Made by a program: the position numbers and the translations under genes. The notes under the pieces are model-generated. The model searched no databases and had not been told where the DNA came from. It saw only the letters and a program-made list of their open reading frames with translations. A stretch of DNA of 64,000 nucleotides from Halorubrum aethiopicum (GTDB lineage Archaea; Halobacteriota; Halobacteria; Halobacteriales; Haloferacaceae), in contig NZ_LOAJ01000001.1 of NCBI RefSeq assembly GCF_001542905.1, forward strand, positions 744,001-808,000, written 5' to 3'. Of this stretch, positions 25,066 to 34,624 are shown in pieces; position 1 is the stretch's first letter; each line of letters opens with the position of its first letter.

Positions 25066-25425
25066 ATGCCCGCTCAGACGGTGACGCCGCTCTCGGTGCT
25101 CGTGACGACCGTCGTCTTCGCGCTGTTCCTCTCCGTCACCGCCCACGTGGCCGCCCGGAACGTCCTCGGCGACGTCGACCCGCGGCGCGCGCTGTACGTC
25201 GGCCCGCTTCCCGCCGCCGTCAGCGTCGTCGGCGGCGGCTTCGCCGTCCCGGCGGCCGTGACCGTGACGGTCGCGTTCGGGCTCGACGCCCTCATGTTCA
25301 AGTGGAGCTACGACCAGCCGCCGCGGGTCGTCGCGGTCATGACCGTCATCCACGCCGCCGTCACGATCCTCGTCGGGGTCGTGCTCGGCGGGATCGCGCT
25401 GCTGCTCTCGACGCGTCCGACGTGA
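25066..25425 (+). CDS. Small membrane protein, unknown function
   Basis: The 119-residue protein has about three or four hydrophobic segments (near 10-28, 47-70 and 88-114). A conserved-looking ARNVLGDVDPRRALYVGPLPA lies between the first two, and FKWSYDQPPRVV between the later ones. No enzyme motif is visible. A cttttaggct patch about 30 bases upstream would give it its own leaderless transcript. It is convergent with the XPD-type helicase gene. Confidence 0.8.
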   Translation: MPAQTVTPLSVLVTTVVFALFLSVTAHVAARNVLGDVDPRRALYVGPLPAAVSVVGGGFAVPAAVTVTVAFGLDALMFKWSYDQPPRVVAVMTVIHAAVTILVGVVLGGIALLLSTRPT

Positions 25426-25455
25426 CTTCGAGGCTCCGGGAGCGACCGCGATCGC

Positions 25456-27648
25456 TCACGGCTGCGGCGGCGATCCCTCGTAGGCGTCGTGGTCGCCGTA
25501 GAAGTTCAACATCGCGAACTTCAGTTTCTCGGGGTCGATGTCGAGTAGTTCCTCGCGCTCCTCCGGGGGGAACGCGCCGCGCACGGAGTACTTCCCCATG
25601 TCGGCGGTCGTGTACCGCCGGTCGGCGAGGATCCGGACGCCGAAGTCGTCCGGGCCGCGGATCACCCGGCCGATCGCCTGTCGCGTCTTCCGGACCGTCG
25701 GGATCTCCACGGCGTACGCCCAGCCGGGGTCGCGGGCGCGGTCCCGGTCGGCGAACGCCCGGTCGTAGGCGTCCTGGACCGCCTCCATGCGGTCGGAGAG
25801 GTGCGGGTACGGGACGCCCACCACGACGACCGTACGGGCGTCGTCGCCGTCGAAGCTCACTCCCTCCGCGAGCGTCCCCCACAGGGAGGTGAAGAGCGCG
25901 GCGTCGTCGCTCGCGACGAACCGGCGTCGGAGCGCCTCCTCGTCCTCGCCGGAGCCGTCGAGGTACAGCGAGCCGAGGTCAGCGCCCGCGAGCCCGCCGT
26001 CGCCGCCGAGCCGCTCGTGGTAGCGTTCGGCCTCGCCGTACGACGGGAAGAAGACGAGCGTGTTGCCCGGCGTGAACCGGATCGCGTCGCGGAGGAGCCC
26101 GGCCACGGCCTCCTGGGTCTCCGGGTCGTTCCGCTCGGAGGCGAAGAGCGGCGGCGTGTCGACCGCGAACGTCCGCCGGTTCTCCGCCGGGTACCCCATC
26201 CCGTACGCGAGCGTGGCGGCGTCCTCCACGCCGAGCACGTCCTCGGTCACGTCGAAGGGGCGGAGCGTCGCGCTCATCAGCACCGAGGCGGCCACCTCCT
26301 CGAACAGCGCCGAGGTGACCGACCGCGGGATACAGGTGTACAGCTCGGCGCGGCCGTACACCTCGTCGGTGCCGCCGTCGCGGCGCACGGAGACGACCGG
26401 GTACTGGCCGAGCGCGGTCCCCTCCTCCATCCACGTCGAGACGAACCGGGCGGCCTGGAGGGTGCGGCACTCCGCCCGGCTCGTCGCCTCGCCCTCGCGG
26501 TAGGCGCGCTCGTACTCCTCGTCGATCGCCTTCCCGAGCTGGACGGCCAGCTCGAGCTCGGCGTCGATCCCCCGGCCCTCGTACCGCTCGAGGAAGGCGA
26601 GCGTGAGGTCGTCGCGGCGGTCGTCGTTGGCGATCGACACGTCCTCCCAGCCCTCGCCGACGGACTCACGCGCGGCGAACCCGAGCGCGTCGTCGTACGC
26701 GTCGACGAGGGCGTCGCGGAACGCCGAGAGCACGTTCTCCGCGGGCTCCGCGCGGGAGTCGTCGCTGTCGGCGAGCTCCTCGAGGGCGGCGTCGAGGGTG
26801 TTCTCCGTCAGCGACCGGGAGGCGTGCTCGCGGGCGGCGTCCTCGACGTTGTGCGCCTCGTCGAACACGGTGATCACCTCCGAGGGGTCGCGGTCGATCC
26901 ACCGGAAGAACTGCTCGCGGATGTTCGGGTCGAGCAGGTGGTGGTAGTTACAGACCACCAGGTCGACGCCCTCCATCCCCTCCTTCAACAGCTCGTAGCC
27001 GCACAGGTCGCGCTCCTCGGCGTACTCGTAGACGTCGTCCGGGGTCCGCACGTCCTCGAAGAGCCACTCGAAGAAGCCGTCCGTGTCCCGCGTCAGGTTG
27101 TTGCGGTAGCGCTCGCAGACGTTGGCCGCCTCTAGGTCGTCGAGCTCCGCCTCTAGGTCGTCGAGCTCGTCCATGACGGCCTCGCGGGCCTCGGCGGCCC
27201 CCGCGTCGCCCTCGCGGCTCTCGGCGAGCAGCTCGCGCTGGCGCTGCTCGAGCTCGCGCTTCTCCGACTCCGTCTCCACCATCGAGCGGGTCGCGTCCCG
27301 GAGGGTCTGACACTCCTGGTAGTCGACGCCGATGTGACACATCGAGGACTTTCCCCTGAAGACGACCGCCCGGATCGGCTCGGTCCGCGTGATCGCCCGC
27401 GCGTCCTCGACGAACTGGCGCATCTGCTGGTGGACGTTCGTCGTGATGACGACCGTCCGATCGTTCTCTCTCGCGTGCTCGAGCGCGGGCACGAGCGCGG
27501 AGAGGGTCTTCCCCGTCCCCGGCGCGCCCTCGAACAGCACGTCCTGTCCCCGCGAGAGCGCGTTGGCGACCCGGTCCATCGCCTCGCGCTGGTTGGGGTA
27601 CGGCTCCTCGTAGGGGAAGAACCGCAGGTGCGGCGACTCTGACACGGT
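25456..27648 (-). CDS. XPD/Rad3-type ATP-dependent DNA helicase
   Basis: The 730-residue superfamily 2 helicase has motif I FEGAPGTGKTLSALVPAL near residue 38, four Cys (CHIG, QECQ, NVCER, DLCGY) placed to hold the family iron-sulfur cluster, the DEAH box VITVFDEAHNVED, motif III VLMSATLRPFDV, and motif VI IGRVIRGPDDFGVR. XPD relatives unwind DNA in repair. I chose the GTG at 27648 (VSESPHLRFFPYEEPYPNQR) because the conserved region starts there. An ATG at 27720 is in frame and lies nearer the TATA-like box. A perfect 21-base tandem duplication (27127-27168) inside the gene repeats LDDLEAE in the region between the FeS cysteines. Confidence 0.93.
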   Translation of the reverse strand, partial: TVSESPHLRFFPYEEPYPNQREAMDRVANALSRGQDVLFEGAPGTGKTLSALVPALEHARENDRTVVITTNVHQQMRQFVEDARAITRTEPIRAVVFRGKSSMCHIGVDYQECQTLRDATRSMVETESEKRELEQRQRELLAESREGDAGAAEAREAVMDELDDLEAELDDLEAANVCERYRNNLTRDTDGFFEWLFEDVRTPDDVYEYAEERDLCGYELLKEGMEGVDLVVCNYHHLLDPNIREQFFRWIDRDPSEVITVFDEAHNVEDAAREHASRSLTENTLDAALEELADSDDSRAEPAENVLSAFRDALVDAYDDALGFAARESVGEGWEDVSIANDDRRDDLTLAFLERYEGRGIDAELELAVQLGKAIDEEYERAYREGEATSRAECRTLQAARFVSTWMEEGTALGQYPVVSVRRDGGTDEVYGRAELYTCIPRSVTSALFEEVAASVLMSATLRPFDVTEDVLGVEDAATLAYGMGYPAENRRTFAVDTPPLFASERNDPETQEAVAGLLRDAIRFTPGNTLVFFPSYGEAERYHERLGGDGGLAGADLGSLYLDGSGEDEEALRRRFVASDDAALFTSLWGTLAEGVSFDGDDARTVVVVGVPYPHLSDRMEAVQDAYDRAFADRDRARDPGWAYAVEIPTVRKTRQAIGRVIRGPDDFGVRILADRRYTTADMGKYSVRGAFPPEEREELLDIDPEKLKFAMLNFYGDHDAYEGSPPQP

Positions 27649-27736
27649 CGCCGCTTCGGCGGCATCGGGCAAAAGGGGTGGGGTACCTCGGCGGAAGTGG
27701 TCGATCGACGAAACCCCCATGTGATTGGTGTTCTGC

Positions 27737-27774
27737 GTATATATCCGTTGAGGTCCCGTGCGGTTCGAACGCAC
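27737..27774. promoter_or_regulatory. TATA-like box of the helicase gene and adjacent inverted repeat
   Basis: gtatatat at 27737-27744 is a TATA-like box for the leftward helicase gene. Beside it, gtgcg and cgcac (27758-27774) flank gttcgaa. The inverted repeat lies between this box and the rightward gtttatta box (about 27783) of the membrane protein gene, so it could serve both. Confidence 0.45.
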
Positions 27775-27819
27775 ACTACCGGCGTTTATTACCGGTTATC
27801 GCGCGACGACCGGACCGCT

Positions 27820-28296
27820 ATGGCGACCGAAACCGCGACGGCGACGGACGTATCGACTGCAACCGGCGACTGGAAGGCGGGCGTGGCCGGCGGGCTCGTG
27901 GGCAGCGCCGCGTTCGGGCTCGTGATGACGTTCGTCATCCCCGCCCCGCTTCTGGAGGTCGTGATCCCCTCGATGTACGGGCTCGCGCCGCCGGCCGCCC
28001 CCGTTCTCGGCTGGATCATCCACATGTCCCACGGCGCGGTGATCGGCGTCGGGTTCGCCGCGCTCGTCGGCGCGAGGCCCGCCCTCGCCGCCACCGTCGA
28101 GAACGCCGTCGGGCTCGGCGCGGCCTACGGCCTCCTCGTCTGGGCCGCACTCGCCGTGATCGCCATGCCGATCTGGCTCTCGGCCGTCGGCTCCCCCGCG
28201 AACCCCCCGCTGCCCAACGTCAGCGCGCTGAGCGCGGTCGGCCACCTGCTGTACGGGGTCGTCCTCGGGGTCGTCTACGCCGCCATCCCGAACTGA
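27820..28296 (+). CDS. Small multi-pass membrane protein, unknown function
   Basis: The 158-residue protein has a soluble Thr/Ala-rich start (MATETATATDVSTATGDWK) and four predicted spans: about 20-42 (GGLVGSAAFGLVMTFVIPA), 60-80, 92-115 and 130-155. Small-residue packing motifs occur, but no polar catalytic residues. ATG at 27820 matches the upstream box at 27783. Haloarchaea have many such proteins and I do not recognise a function. Confidence 0.82.
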   Translation: MATETATATDVSTATGDWKAGVAGGLVGSAAFGLVMTFVIPAPLLEVVIPSMYGLAPPAAPVLGWIIHMSHGAVIGVGFAALVGARPALAATVENAVGLGAAYGLLVWAALAVIAMPIWLSAVGSPANPPLPNVSALSAVGHLLYGVVLGVVYAAIPN

Positions 28297-28439
28297 TCCG
28301 GGCCGGAACCCGCTCCGGGCCGGAACCCGCTCCGACTCGCTCCCCGTCCGCGTCCGATCCGCTTCCCTTCCGCGTGTCCCTCCGTGACCCGACCCGTCAC
28401 CCGCGTTTTTAAGCGTCCGGCGAGCACCCGTACGGACGA

Positions 28440-28940
28440 ATGTTCGACGAGATCCTCGAGAAGTTCGAGGGATCCCCGAGCCAGCAGGCCGTCATCCGGC
28501 TGTTCTTGGAGCGCGGCTTCTCGGTCAACGAGGAGGGACGGGTCGTCTCCGGCGGGATCGAGATCCCGTACACGGGGATCGCCCGCGAGCTCGACGTCGA
28601 CCGGCGCGTCGTCGACTCCACGACCGACGCGATCCTCGCGGACCCCGAGCTGAAGCGCATCTTCACCAACATCTCGTCGATCCCGAGCCTGATGGATCTG
28701 GCCCCCGTCCTCGATCTGACCGTCCTCACGATCGAGGTCGCCGCGGCCGACGAGGCGGGGATCGTCGCCGAGGTCACCGGGATCCTCGCGGACCACGGCG
28801 TCCCCATCCGCCAGGTGCTGAGCGACGACCCGGAGTTCACCGACGACCCCAAGCTGTACGTGATCACGGACGCCGAGCTCCCCGGCGAACTGCTCGTCGA
28901 GATCCGCGAGTTGGGCTACGTCCGCCGCGTCGGGTTCTAG
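28440..28940 (+). CDS. ACT-domain regulator of amino-acid metabolism
   Basis: The 166-residue protein has an N-terminal helix-turn-helix-like half ([20 protein letters not shown] and [20 protein letters not shown]) and a C-terminal ACT domain ([20 protein letters not shown], then [15 protein letters not shown]). This pairing occurs in archaeal proteins thought to sense amino acids and bind DNA. Which amino acid is sensed cannot be read. The gene has its own promoter (gtttttaagcg, about 28 bases upstream). Confidence 0.9.
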   Translation: MFDEILEKFEGSPSQQAVIRLFLERGFSVNEEGRVVSGGIEIPYTGIARELDVDRRVVDSTTDAILADPELKRIFTNISSIPSLMDLAPVLDLTVLTIEVAAADEAGIVAEVTGILADHGVPIRQVLSDDPEFTDDPKLYVITDAELPGELLVEIRELGYVRRVGF

Positions 28941-29009
28941 CGCGCGTTCGGACCGCCACGGCTCGCCCGCTCGCTCCCCGTTTCACTTTCACTCGGCTGT
29001 TAACCAGGG

Positions 29010-29018
29010 TTTATATCC
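29010..29018 (+). promoter_or_regulatory. TATA box of radA
   Basis: tttatatcc is centred 28 bases upstream of the ATG at 29042, supporting that start over the in-frame GTG at 29036. Confidence 0.65.
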
Positions 29019-29041
29019 GAAGCCGCACAAGCCGGGTGTAC

Positions 29042-30073
29042 ATGCCTGAAGACGAACTCGAGGACCTCCCAGGAGTCGGCCCGGCGACCGCGGACAAACT
29101 CGTCGAGAACGGATTCGAGAGCTACCAGTCGATCGCGGTCGCGAGCCCCGGCGAGATGTCGAACACCGCCGACATCGGCGAATCGTCCGCCTCCGACATC
29201 ATCAACGCCGCCCGCGACGCGGCCGACGTCGGCGGCTTCGAGACGGGCGCGACCGTCCTCGAACGCCGCCAGGAGATCGGCAAGCTCTCCTGGCAGATCG
29301 AGGAAGTCGACGACCTCCTCGGCGGCGGTATCGAGACCCAGTCGATCACCGAGGTGTACGGCGAGTTCGGATCGGGGAAGTCGCAGGTCACCCACCAGAT
29401 GGCCGTCAACGTCCAGCTCTCACAGGAGAACGGCGGCCTCGACGGCGGCTGTATCTTCGTCGACTCCGAGGACACGTTCCGGCCCGAGCGGATCGACGAC
29501 ATGGTTCGCGGGCTCGACGACGAGATCCTCGCCGACGAGATGGAGCGACGCGAGATCGAGGGCACCCCCGACGACGAGGAGGCCATGGAGGCGTTGGTCG
29601 ACGCCTTCCTCGATCAGATCCACGTCGCGAAGGCGTTCAACTCCAACCACCAGATCCTGCTGGCCGAGAAGGCCAAGGAGCTCGCGGGCGAACACGAGGA
29701 GAGCGAGTGGCCCATCCGGATCGTCTGTGTGGACTCGCTCACCGCCCACTTCCGCGCCGAGTACGTCGGCCGCGGCGAGCTCGCCGAGCGCCAACAGAAG
29801 CTCAACAAGCACCTCCACGACCTGATGCGGATCGGCGACCTGTTCAACACCGCCATCCTCGTCACCAACCAGGTCGCGTCGAATCCCGACTCCTACTTCG
29901 GGGACCCCACGCAGGCGATCGGCGGCAACATCCTCGGACACGCCTCCACGTTCCGGATCTACCTCCGCAAGTCGAAGGGGAACAAGCGGATCGTCCGGCT
30001 CGTCGACGCGCCGAACCTCGCCGACGGCGAGGCCGTGATGCGCGTCCAGGGCGAGGGACTGAAACCGGAGTGA
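29042..30073 (+). CDS. radA: DNA repair and recombination protein RadA
   Basis: RadA is the archaeal RecA/Rad51 recombinase, forming filaments on single-stranded DNA for strand exchange. The 343-residue protein has the N-terminal helix-hairpin-helix domain ([20 protein letters not shown]), the linker, Walker [14 protein letters not shown] near residue 105, Walker [15 protein letters not shown], and the DNA-binding loops around [20 protein letters not shown]. No intein is present. Flanked on the right by a 418-base gap. Confidence 0.98.
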   Translation: MPEDELEDLPGVGPATADKLVENGFESYQSIAVASPGEMSNTADIGESSASDIINAARDAADVGGFETGATVLERRQEIGKLSWQIEEVDDLLGGGIETQSITEVYGEFGSGKSQVTHQMAVNVQLSQENGGLDGGCIFVDSEDTFRPERIDDMVRGLDDEILADEMERREIEGTPDDEEAMEALVDAFLDQIHVAKAFNSNHQILLAEKAKELAGEHEESEWPIRIVCVDSLTAHFRAEYVGRGELAERQQKLNKHLHDLMRIGDLFNTAILVTNQVASNPDSYFGDPTQAIGGNILGHASTFRIYLRKSKGNKRIVRLVDAPNLADGEAVMRVQGEGLKPE

Positions 30074-30448
30074 CCGCGACGGTCGGCTCCGCGTAGCTCA
30101 CGCTCGCCGGCCTCGTTCCGGCCGATCGCGACGCCCGGTGGACGAACGTCAACTTCTCCGCACGGCGGGCGTATCGCCCGAGATCCGCCGGTACGTCGGA
30201 TCTCCGGCGTCGACGCCGACTCCCCGGCCGGCAATATTCGCAAAGGGGGGTCGCGCCCGGCGCGATCGCCGACGATCGCCGCCGTTTCCGCCGAAATAGT
30301 TAGGTATCTTATACTATGTGCGGTCAGTTTTTTCGCAACGATTGCCAACCGACCAGCCGGAATACGTCCTTAAACATACTAGTATTCTCCTTATATTTGA
30401 CACTGAGTGTATTATTAGGAAAATTTCTTTCGAAACTCAACTCAAACG
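30074..30448. other. Gap between radA and the amt leader ORF
   Basis: The first 200 bases are GC-rich without a gene. From about 30295 the sequence turns AT-rich (ttaggtatcttatactatgt; cctaaacatactagtattct on reading past 30370), with the palindrome tttcgaaa near 30428. Nitrogen-responsive promoter elements could lie here. Confidence 0.5.
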
Positions 30449-30458
30449 TTTATATATT
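30449..30458 (+). promoter_or_regulatory. TATA box of the amt transcript
   Basis: tttatatatt is centred about 39 bases before the ATG of the 20-codon leader ORF at 30492, giving a leader of roughly 12 bases. No equivalent box lies between the leader ORF and the amt start. Confidence 0.65.
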
Positions 30459-30491
30459 CCTGATACCCGACCGGGGAACGTGATTCAACAC

Positions 30492-30554
30492 ATGAACGCG
30501 GACGAAACGAACCGTATGATAGACGTACGTTCAATGGAGGTGCGTTCGGCGTGA
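30492..30554 (+). CDS. 20-residue leader ORF coupled to amt
   Basis: The frame encodes [20 protein letters not shown]. Its TGA (30552-30554) overlaps the GTG start of the amt-PII gene (30551-30553) as GTGA, so ribosomes ending here are placed to start amt. It starts just after the predicted transcript start. It may be a translation-coupling or attenuating leader, not a functional protein. No similar peptide is known to me. Confidence 0.5.
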   Translation: MNADETNRMIDVRSMEVRSA

Positions 30555-32239
30555 CGGCCGGCGTCCTCGCCAGCATCGATCCGAGCGTGCTCGCGGAGGG
30601 GGTGAACCTGATGTGGGTCGCGGTGGTGTGTTTCCTCATCTTCTTCATGCACGCCGGCTTCGCGATGCTCGAGGCGGGCCAGGTCCGCGCGAAGAACGTC
30701 GCGAACCAGCTCACGAAGAACCTGCTCACCTGGAGCGTCGGCGTGCTCGTCTACTTCCTCGTCGGCTTCGGGATCGAGGGCGTCGCCGGCGGCGGCGGCT
30801 TCTCGTCGGCCGCGGCGCTCGGTGACGGCGCCTGGGTCAACAGCTGGCTGTTCGGTGCCGTCTTCGCGATGACGGCGGCCACCATCGTCTCCGGCGCGGT
30901 CGCCGGTCGCGCGAAGCTCCGCGCGTACGTGGCATACACGATCGCCATCTCGGCGGTCATCTACCCGGTCGTCGCGGGGATCACCTGGGGCGGCGGCTTC
31001 CTCGGCGGCGCCGGACTCGGATTCACCGACTTCGCCGGCGGGATGATCGTCCACGGGGTCGGCGGCATCGCCGGCCTCACCGCGGCGTACGTGCTCGGCC
31101 CGCGCATGGACCGCTACGCCGAGGACGGCTCCACGAACGTCATCCCCGGTCACTCGATGACGTTCGCGGTGCTCGGTACCCTCGTCTTGGCCTTCGGCTG
31201 GTACGGCTTCAACGTCGGCACGACCGCAACCGTGTTCTCGGTCACCGACGCGGGCGAGCTCGCGCTCGGCGGCTACGCGTCCGTCGGTCGCGTCTCGCTG
31301 GCGACGACGCTCGGGATGGCCGCGGGCGGCGTCGGGGCGGCGCTCGCCTCGGTGTACGCCACGAAGAAGGTCGACACGCTGTACGTCGCGAACGGCCTGC
31401 TCGCCGGTCTCGTCGGCGTCACCGGCATCGCGAACCTCGTCACGTGGTGGGGGGCGATCCTGGTCGCGCTCGTCTGCGGCCTTCAGCTCCCGCTCGTCTT
31501 CGAGTTCGCCTCCGACCGGATGAAGATCGACGACGTCTGTGCGGTGTTCCCCGTCCACGGCTCCGCGGGCGTCATCGGCGTCCTCGCGCTGCCGTTCGTC
31601 CACATCAACGGCTTCTCCACCAGCCTGCTCGTCTCGCAGGTGATCGGCGTCGCCGTCATCACGGTGTGGACGGTCGCCGCGACCGCCGCGGTCTTCGGCG
31701 CGTTCAAGGCGGTCGGACAGGCGCGCGTCACCCCCGAACACGAGCGCGACGGGCTCGACGTCAGCGAACACGGCGTCGAGACGTACCCCGAGTTCGGCAA
31801 GCCGACCGTCAGCACCGACGGCGGGACGGTCGCCGCCGGCGACGCGTCCTCGCCCGACGGCTCCCCGCGCGCCGACGGCGGCGAGGAGGACGGCACGGAG
31901 ATCAAGATGGTCACCGCCATCGTCCGCCCGGACAAGCTCGGGGCGATAAAACAGGCGCTCGCGGAGGTCAAGGCCCCCTCGCTCACCGTGACGAACGTCT
32001 CCGGCCGCGGCAGCCAGCCCGCGAAGACGGGCCAGTGGCGCGGCGAGGAGTTCACCGTCGACCTCCACCAGAAGGTGAAAGTCGACGTCGTCGTCGCCGA
32101 CATCCCGGCCGACGAGGTCGCGGAGGCGATCCGCGGGGCCGCGGAGACCGGCGAGCCGGGCGACGGCAAGGTGTTCATCCTGCCGGTCGAGGACGCGCTC
32201 CAGGTCCGGACCGGCGCGACGGGTCCCGAGGCAGTGTAG
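30551..32239 (+). CDS. amt: Ammonium transporter fused to a C-terminal PII domain
   Basis: The 562-residue protein joins two partners normally made separately. Residues about 1-400 are an Amt channel of some 11 spans, with both pore His in [12 protein letters not shown] and [17 protein letters not shown]. An Asp/Gly linker (about 415-448) leads to a PII signal protein at 451-562 ([19 protein letters not shown] to the RTG end). The T-loop [20 protein letters not shown] has Trp496 where enteric GlnK has the uridylylated Tyr51. Tethering PII to the channel would give built-in block by ATP/ADP/2-oxoglutarate state; this is inference. A GTG start is used. Confidence 0.93.
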   Translation: MTAGVLASIDPSVLAEGVNLMWVAVVCFLIFFMHAGFAMLEAGQVRAKNVANQLTKNLLTWSVGVLVYFLVGFGIEGVAGGGGFSSAAALGDGAWVNSWLFGAVFAMTAATIVSGAVAGRAKLRAYVAYTIAISAVIYPVVAGITWGGGFLGGAGLGFTDFAGGMIVHGVGGIAGLTAAYVLGPRMDRYAEDGSTNVIPGHSMTFAVLGTLVLAFGWYGFNVGTTATVFSVTDAGELALGGYASVGRVSLATTLGMAAGGVGAALASVYATKKVDTLYVANGLLAGLVGVTGIANLVTWWGAILVALVCGLQLPLVFEFASDRMKIDDVCAVFPVHGSAGVIGVLALPFVHINGFSTSLLVSQVIGVAVITVWTVAATAAVFGAFKAVGQARVTPEHERDGLDVSEHGVETYPEFGKPTVSTDGGTVAAGDASSPDGSPRADGGEEDGTEIKMVTAIVRPDKLGAIKQALAEVKAPSLTVTNVSGRGSQPAKTGQWRGEEFTVDLHQKVKVDVVVADIPADEVAEAIRGAAETGEPGDGKVFILPVEDALQVRTGATGPEAV

Positions 32240-32331
32240 TCGGCGGCGAGTATCCGCTCGCGGGATGACCGCCTCGCGGAGCCGGCACACGACCGACCAA
32301 CCCTTTTGTTTCCGCCGTCGCCACGTACCGC

Positions 32332-32787
32332 ATGGTCTCGAACACGCGGCTGTACGGCGCGGCGATCGCGTTCGCCTCCGGCGGTTACTCCCTCGCCAGC
32401 GCCGCCGGCGCGACGCGCATGACGGCGACCGCGTGGCTCATGCTCGCGCTCGGGGCGGTGGTCGTCGTCCACGGTGCCCTCCTGCTCGCGCCGACCCTCC
32501 CCCTTGACGACGCGACGAGCGGCGGGCTGATGTTCGCGTACGCCGTCGTCATGCTCGCCACCCAGGCGGCGCTGGCGACCGGGATGGCGGGCGGCACGGG
32601 CGGAAGCGGGATGGGCGGTGACGGGGCGATGGGTGGGAGCGGCATGGGCGATGGCGGCGGCATGGGCGGCGCGATGGGCGACGCGACGGTGACCGCGGCG
32701 ATGCCGTGGGACCTGGGGATGGCCGTCCTCGCGCTGCTCATGCTCGTCAGCGGCGCGATCATGGTGCGGAGCGACGGCGGAATGTAG
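32332..32787 (+). CDS. Small membrane protein with a Gly/Met-rich loop
   Basis: The 151-residue protein has about four hydrophobic segments (near 6-26, 32-53, 63-85 and 124-144). Between the third and fourth lies a loop of about 30 residues built of [13 protein letters not shown]-type repeats. The Met/Gly loop could be disordered or bind soft metal ions; neither is shown. A cttttgtttc patch upstream may be its promoter. Confidence 0.8.
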   Translation: MVSNTRLYGAAIAFASGGYSLASAAGATRMTATAWLMLALGAVVVVHGALLLAPTLPLDDATSGGLMFAYAVVMLATQAALATGMAGGTGGSGMGGDGAMGGSGMGDGGGMGGAMGDATVTAAMPWDLGMAVLALLMLVSGAIMVRSDGGM

Positions 32788-32866
32788 GCCGGCCGTTCCG
32801 GCGTCGGCGGGGGCGACCGCGGCCGACTCGGTAACACCTTTCCACGGGGCGGTCGAACCGGTGAAT

Positions 32867-34204
32867 ATGAACCACGAACGCTCCCGTGAACTGTACGACC
32901 GCGCGCTGTCGGTTTCGCCGGGCGGCGTCAACTCCTCGGTCCGGGCGACGATGCCGCACCCGTTCTTCGTCGAGCGCGGCGACGGCGGGCACGTGATCGA
33001 CGCCGACGGAAACCGGTACGTCGACTGGGTGATGGGGTACGGCCCACTGCTGTACGGCCACGACCTGCCCGAGCCGGTCGAGGCGGCGATCCAGTCGCAC
33101 GTCGCCGCCGGGCCGATGTACGGCGCGCCGACGGAGATCGAAGTCGAGCACGCGGAGTTCGTGGCGCGACACGTCCCGAGCGTCGAGTCGATCCGGTTCG
33201 TCAACTCGGGGACGGAGGCGACGGTGTCGGCGGTGCGGCTGGCGCGCGGCCACACCGGCCGCGACAAGGTCGTCGTGATGCAGGGCGGCTACCACGGCGC
33301 ACAGGAGTCGACGCTCGTCGAGGGCGGTCCCGAGAACCCGCGTCCCTCGACGGCGGGGATCCCCGAGTCGTTCGCCGAACACACCCTCCCGATCCCCTTT
33401 AACGATCCCGAGGCCGCGACGGAGGTGTTCGCCGAACACGGCGACGACATCGCCGCGGTCCTCGTCGAGCCGATCCTCGCCAACATGGGGATCGTGATGC
33501 CCGTCGACGGCTACCACGAGACGCTGCGGGACCTCTGTGACGACCACGGGTCGCTTCTGATCTTCGACGAGGTGATCACGGGGTTCCGGGTGGGCGGGCT
33601 CGGCTGCGCGCAGTCGAAGTTCGGCGTCACCCCGGACGTGACGACGTTCGGAAAGATAATCGGCGGCGGGTTCCCGGTCGGCGCGATCGGCGGGCGAGCG
33701 GAGGTGATCGAGGAGTTCACCCCGTCCGGCGACGTCTTCCAGTCCGGCACGTTCTCGGGGCACCCGGTCACGATGGCCGCGGGGAAGGCCACGCTGGAGT
33801 ACGCCGCCGAGAACGACGTGTACGAGCACGTGAACCGGCTCGGCCGGAAGCTCCGGGAGGGGATCGCGGAGATCTGCGCCGAGCGCGCCCCCGAGTACAC
33901 CGTCGTCGGCACCGACTCGATGTTCAAGACGGTCTTCACCCGCGAGGCTCCCGACGACCCCGACGCCTGCTGTGCGGGCGGCTGCCTCCAGGACCTCGAC
34001 TGCGACCGCTACGACGCCTGTCCGAAGACCGGCGCGGACGTGGCGGACGCCGCCACCGACCGCTGGGAGCGGGTGTTCTGGCAGGAGATGAAGGACCGCG
34101 GCGTCTTCCTCACCGCCAACCAGTTCGAGTGCCAGTTCACCTCCTACGCGCACACCGAGGAGGACGTCGAGACGACGCTCGAGGCGTACCGCGAGGCTAT
34201 CTGA
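32867..34204 (+). CDS. hemL: Glutamate-1-semialdehyde 2,1-aminomutase
   Basis: HemL makes 5-aminolevulinate for heme, cobalamin and siroheme. The 445-residue PLP enzyme has the [11 protein letters not shown] start, [17 protein letters not shown], the cofactor Asp in [12 protein letters not shown] and the PLP Lys in [14 protein letters not shown]. Near the C-terminus a Cys-rich insert, [20 protein letters not shown], interrupts the usual fold; five Cys could bind metal. ATG at 32867 is preferred to the in-frame GTG two codons earlier. Confidence 0.96.
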   Translation: MNHERSRELYDRALSVSPGGVNSSVRATMPHPFFVERGDGGHVIDADGNRYVDWVMGYGPLLYGHDLPEPVEAAIQSHVAAGPMYGAPTEIEVEHAEFVARHVPSVESIRFVNSGTEATVSAVRLARGHTGRDKVVVMQGGYHGAQESTLVEGGPENPRPSTAGIPESFAEHTLPIPFNDPEAATEVFAEHGDDIAAVLVEPILANMGIVMPVDGYHETLRDLCDDHGSLLIFDEVITGFRVGGLGCAQSKFGVTPDVTTFGKIIGGGFPVGAIGGRAEVIEEFTPSGDVFQSGTFSGHPVTMAAGKATLEYAAENDVYEHVNRLGRKLREGIAEICAERAPEYTVVGTDSMFKTVFTREAPDDPDACCAGGCLQDLDCDRYDACPKTGADVADAATDRWERVFWQEMKDRGVFLTANQFECQFTSYAHTEEDVETTLEAYREAI

Positions 34205-34217
34205 GAACGCCGCCGTG

Positions 34218-34290
34218 CGGTGGCGCGCGCCGTGAGCGGCCCCTCGGGCCGCGAACGCACCGCGCGAGTCCTCGCGACTGGGGCTTTGAC
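34218..34290 (-). repeat. Reduced copy 3 of the dispersed repeat
   Basis: On the minus strand it starts caaagccccagtcgcgagga followed by ctcgcgcg, matching the start of copies 1 and 2. It then jumps to a hairpin (gcggccc, loop gag, gggccgc) and the end block gcgcgcgccaccgc. The roughly 200-base middle is missing, as if both ends were kept by internal deletion. It lies after hemL. Confidence 0.75.
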
Positions 34291-34624
34291 GCTGCTCGTC
34301 GTCGAGCCGTAGCCGCTCGCGTGCGGACCTTCGTCGGGATTCGCGCTCGTCGGAAGTGCGGAACCTTTTTATGCGGAAGCGGAATTACGTCCTAGTGATG
34401 ACCGCGGAGGCTCGTCGCGACCCCGCCCTCTTCCGACAGCGACGAGCCCCGCGACCGCGACGAGCAGTCCGACCGCCGCGACCGGTTTCCGGCGCGGCGC
34501 GACGACCGGCCCCCTGAGGCCGCAGGGTTCACTCGTCGCGTTCGCGCCGTTCCGTCCCGGAGAGTCGTCACTATACCGTCCGTCAGCGTCGGCTCCGGGG
34601 TTTTGTTACGACATCTAAATCGAT
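34291..34624. other. Rest of the hemL-argG gap
   Basis: No gene is well supported. A TATA-like patch (cctttttatgcgg, about 34364-34376) precedes a 39-codon frame at 34398-34517, whose product is Arg/Pro-rich and unconvincing. On the minus strand, 34370-34600 reads as a start-less fragment with one hydrophobic span (see findings). Confidence 0.45.

Noticed and set aside
27758-27774. tRNA-like T-arm (stem gtgcg/cgcac, loop gttcgaa)
   Set aside because: The loop lacks the T at position 54, and no acceptor stem, D-arm or anticodon arm surrounds it. Treated as a plain inverted repeat.
34398-34517. 39-codon plus-strand ORF after a TATA-like patch in the hemL-argG gap
   Set aside because: The product is Arg/Pro-rich, unlike halophile proteins, and the TATA patch may be chance. 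Not listed as a gene.
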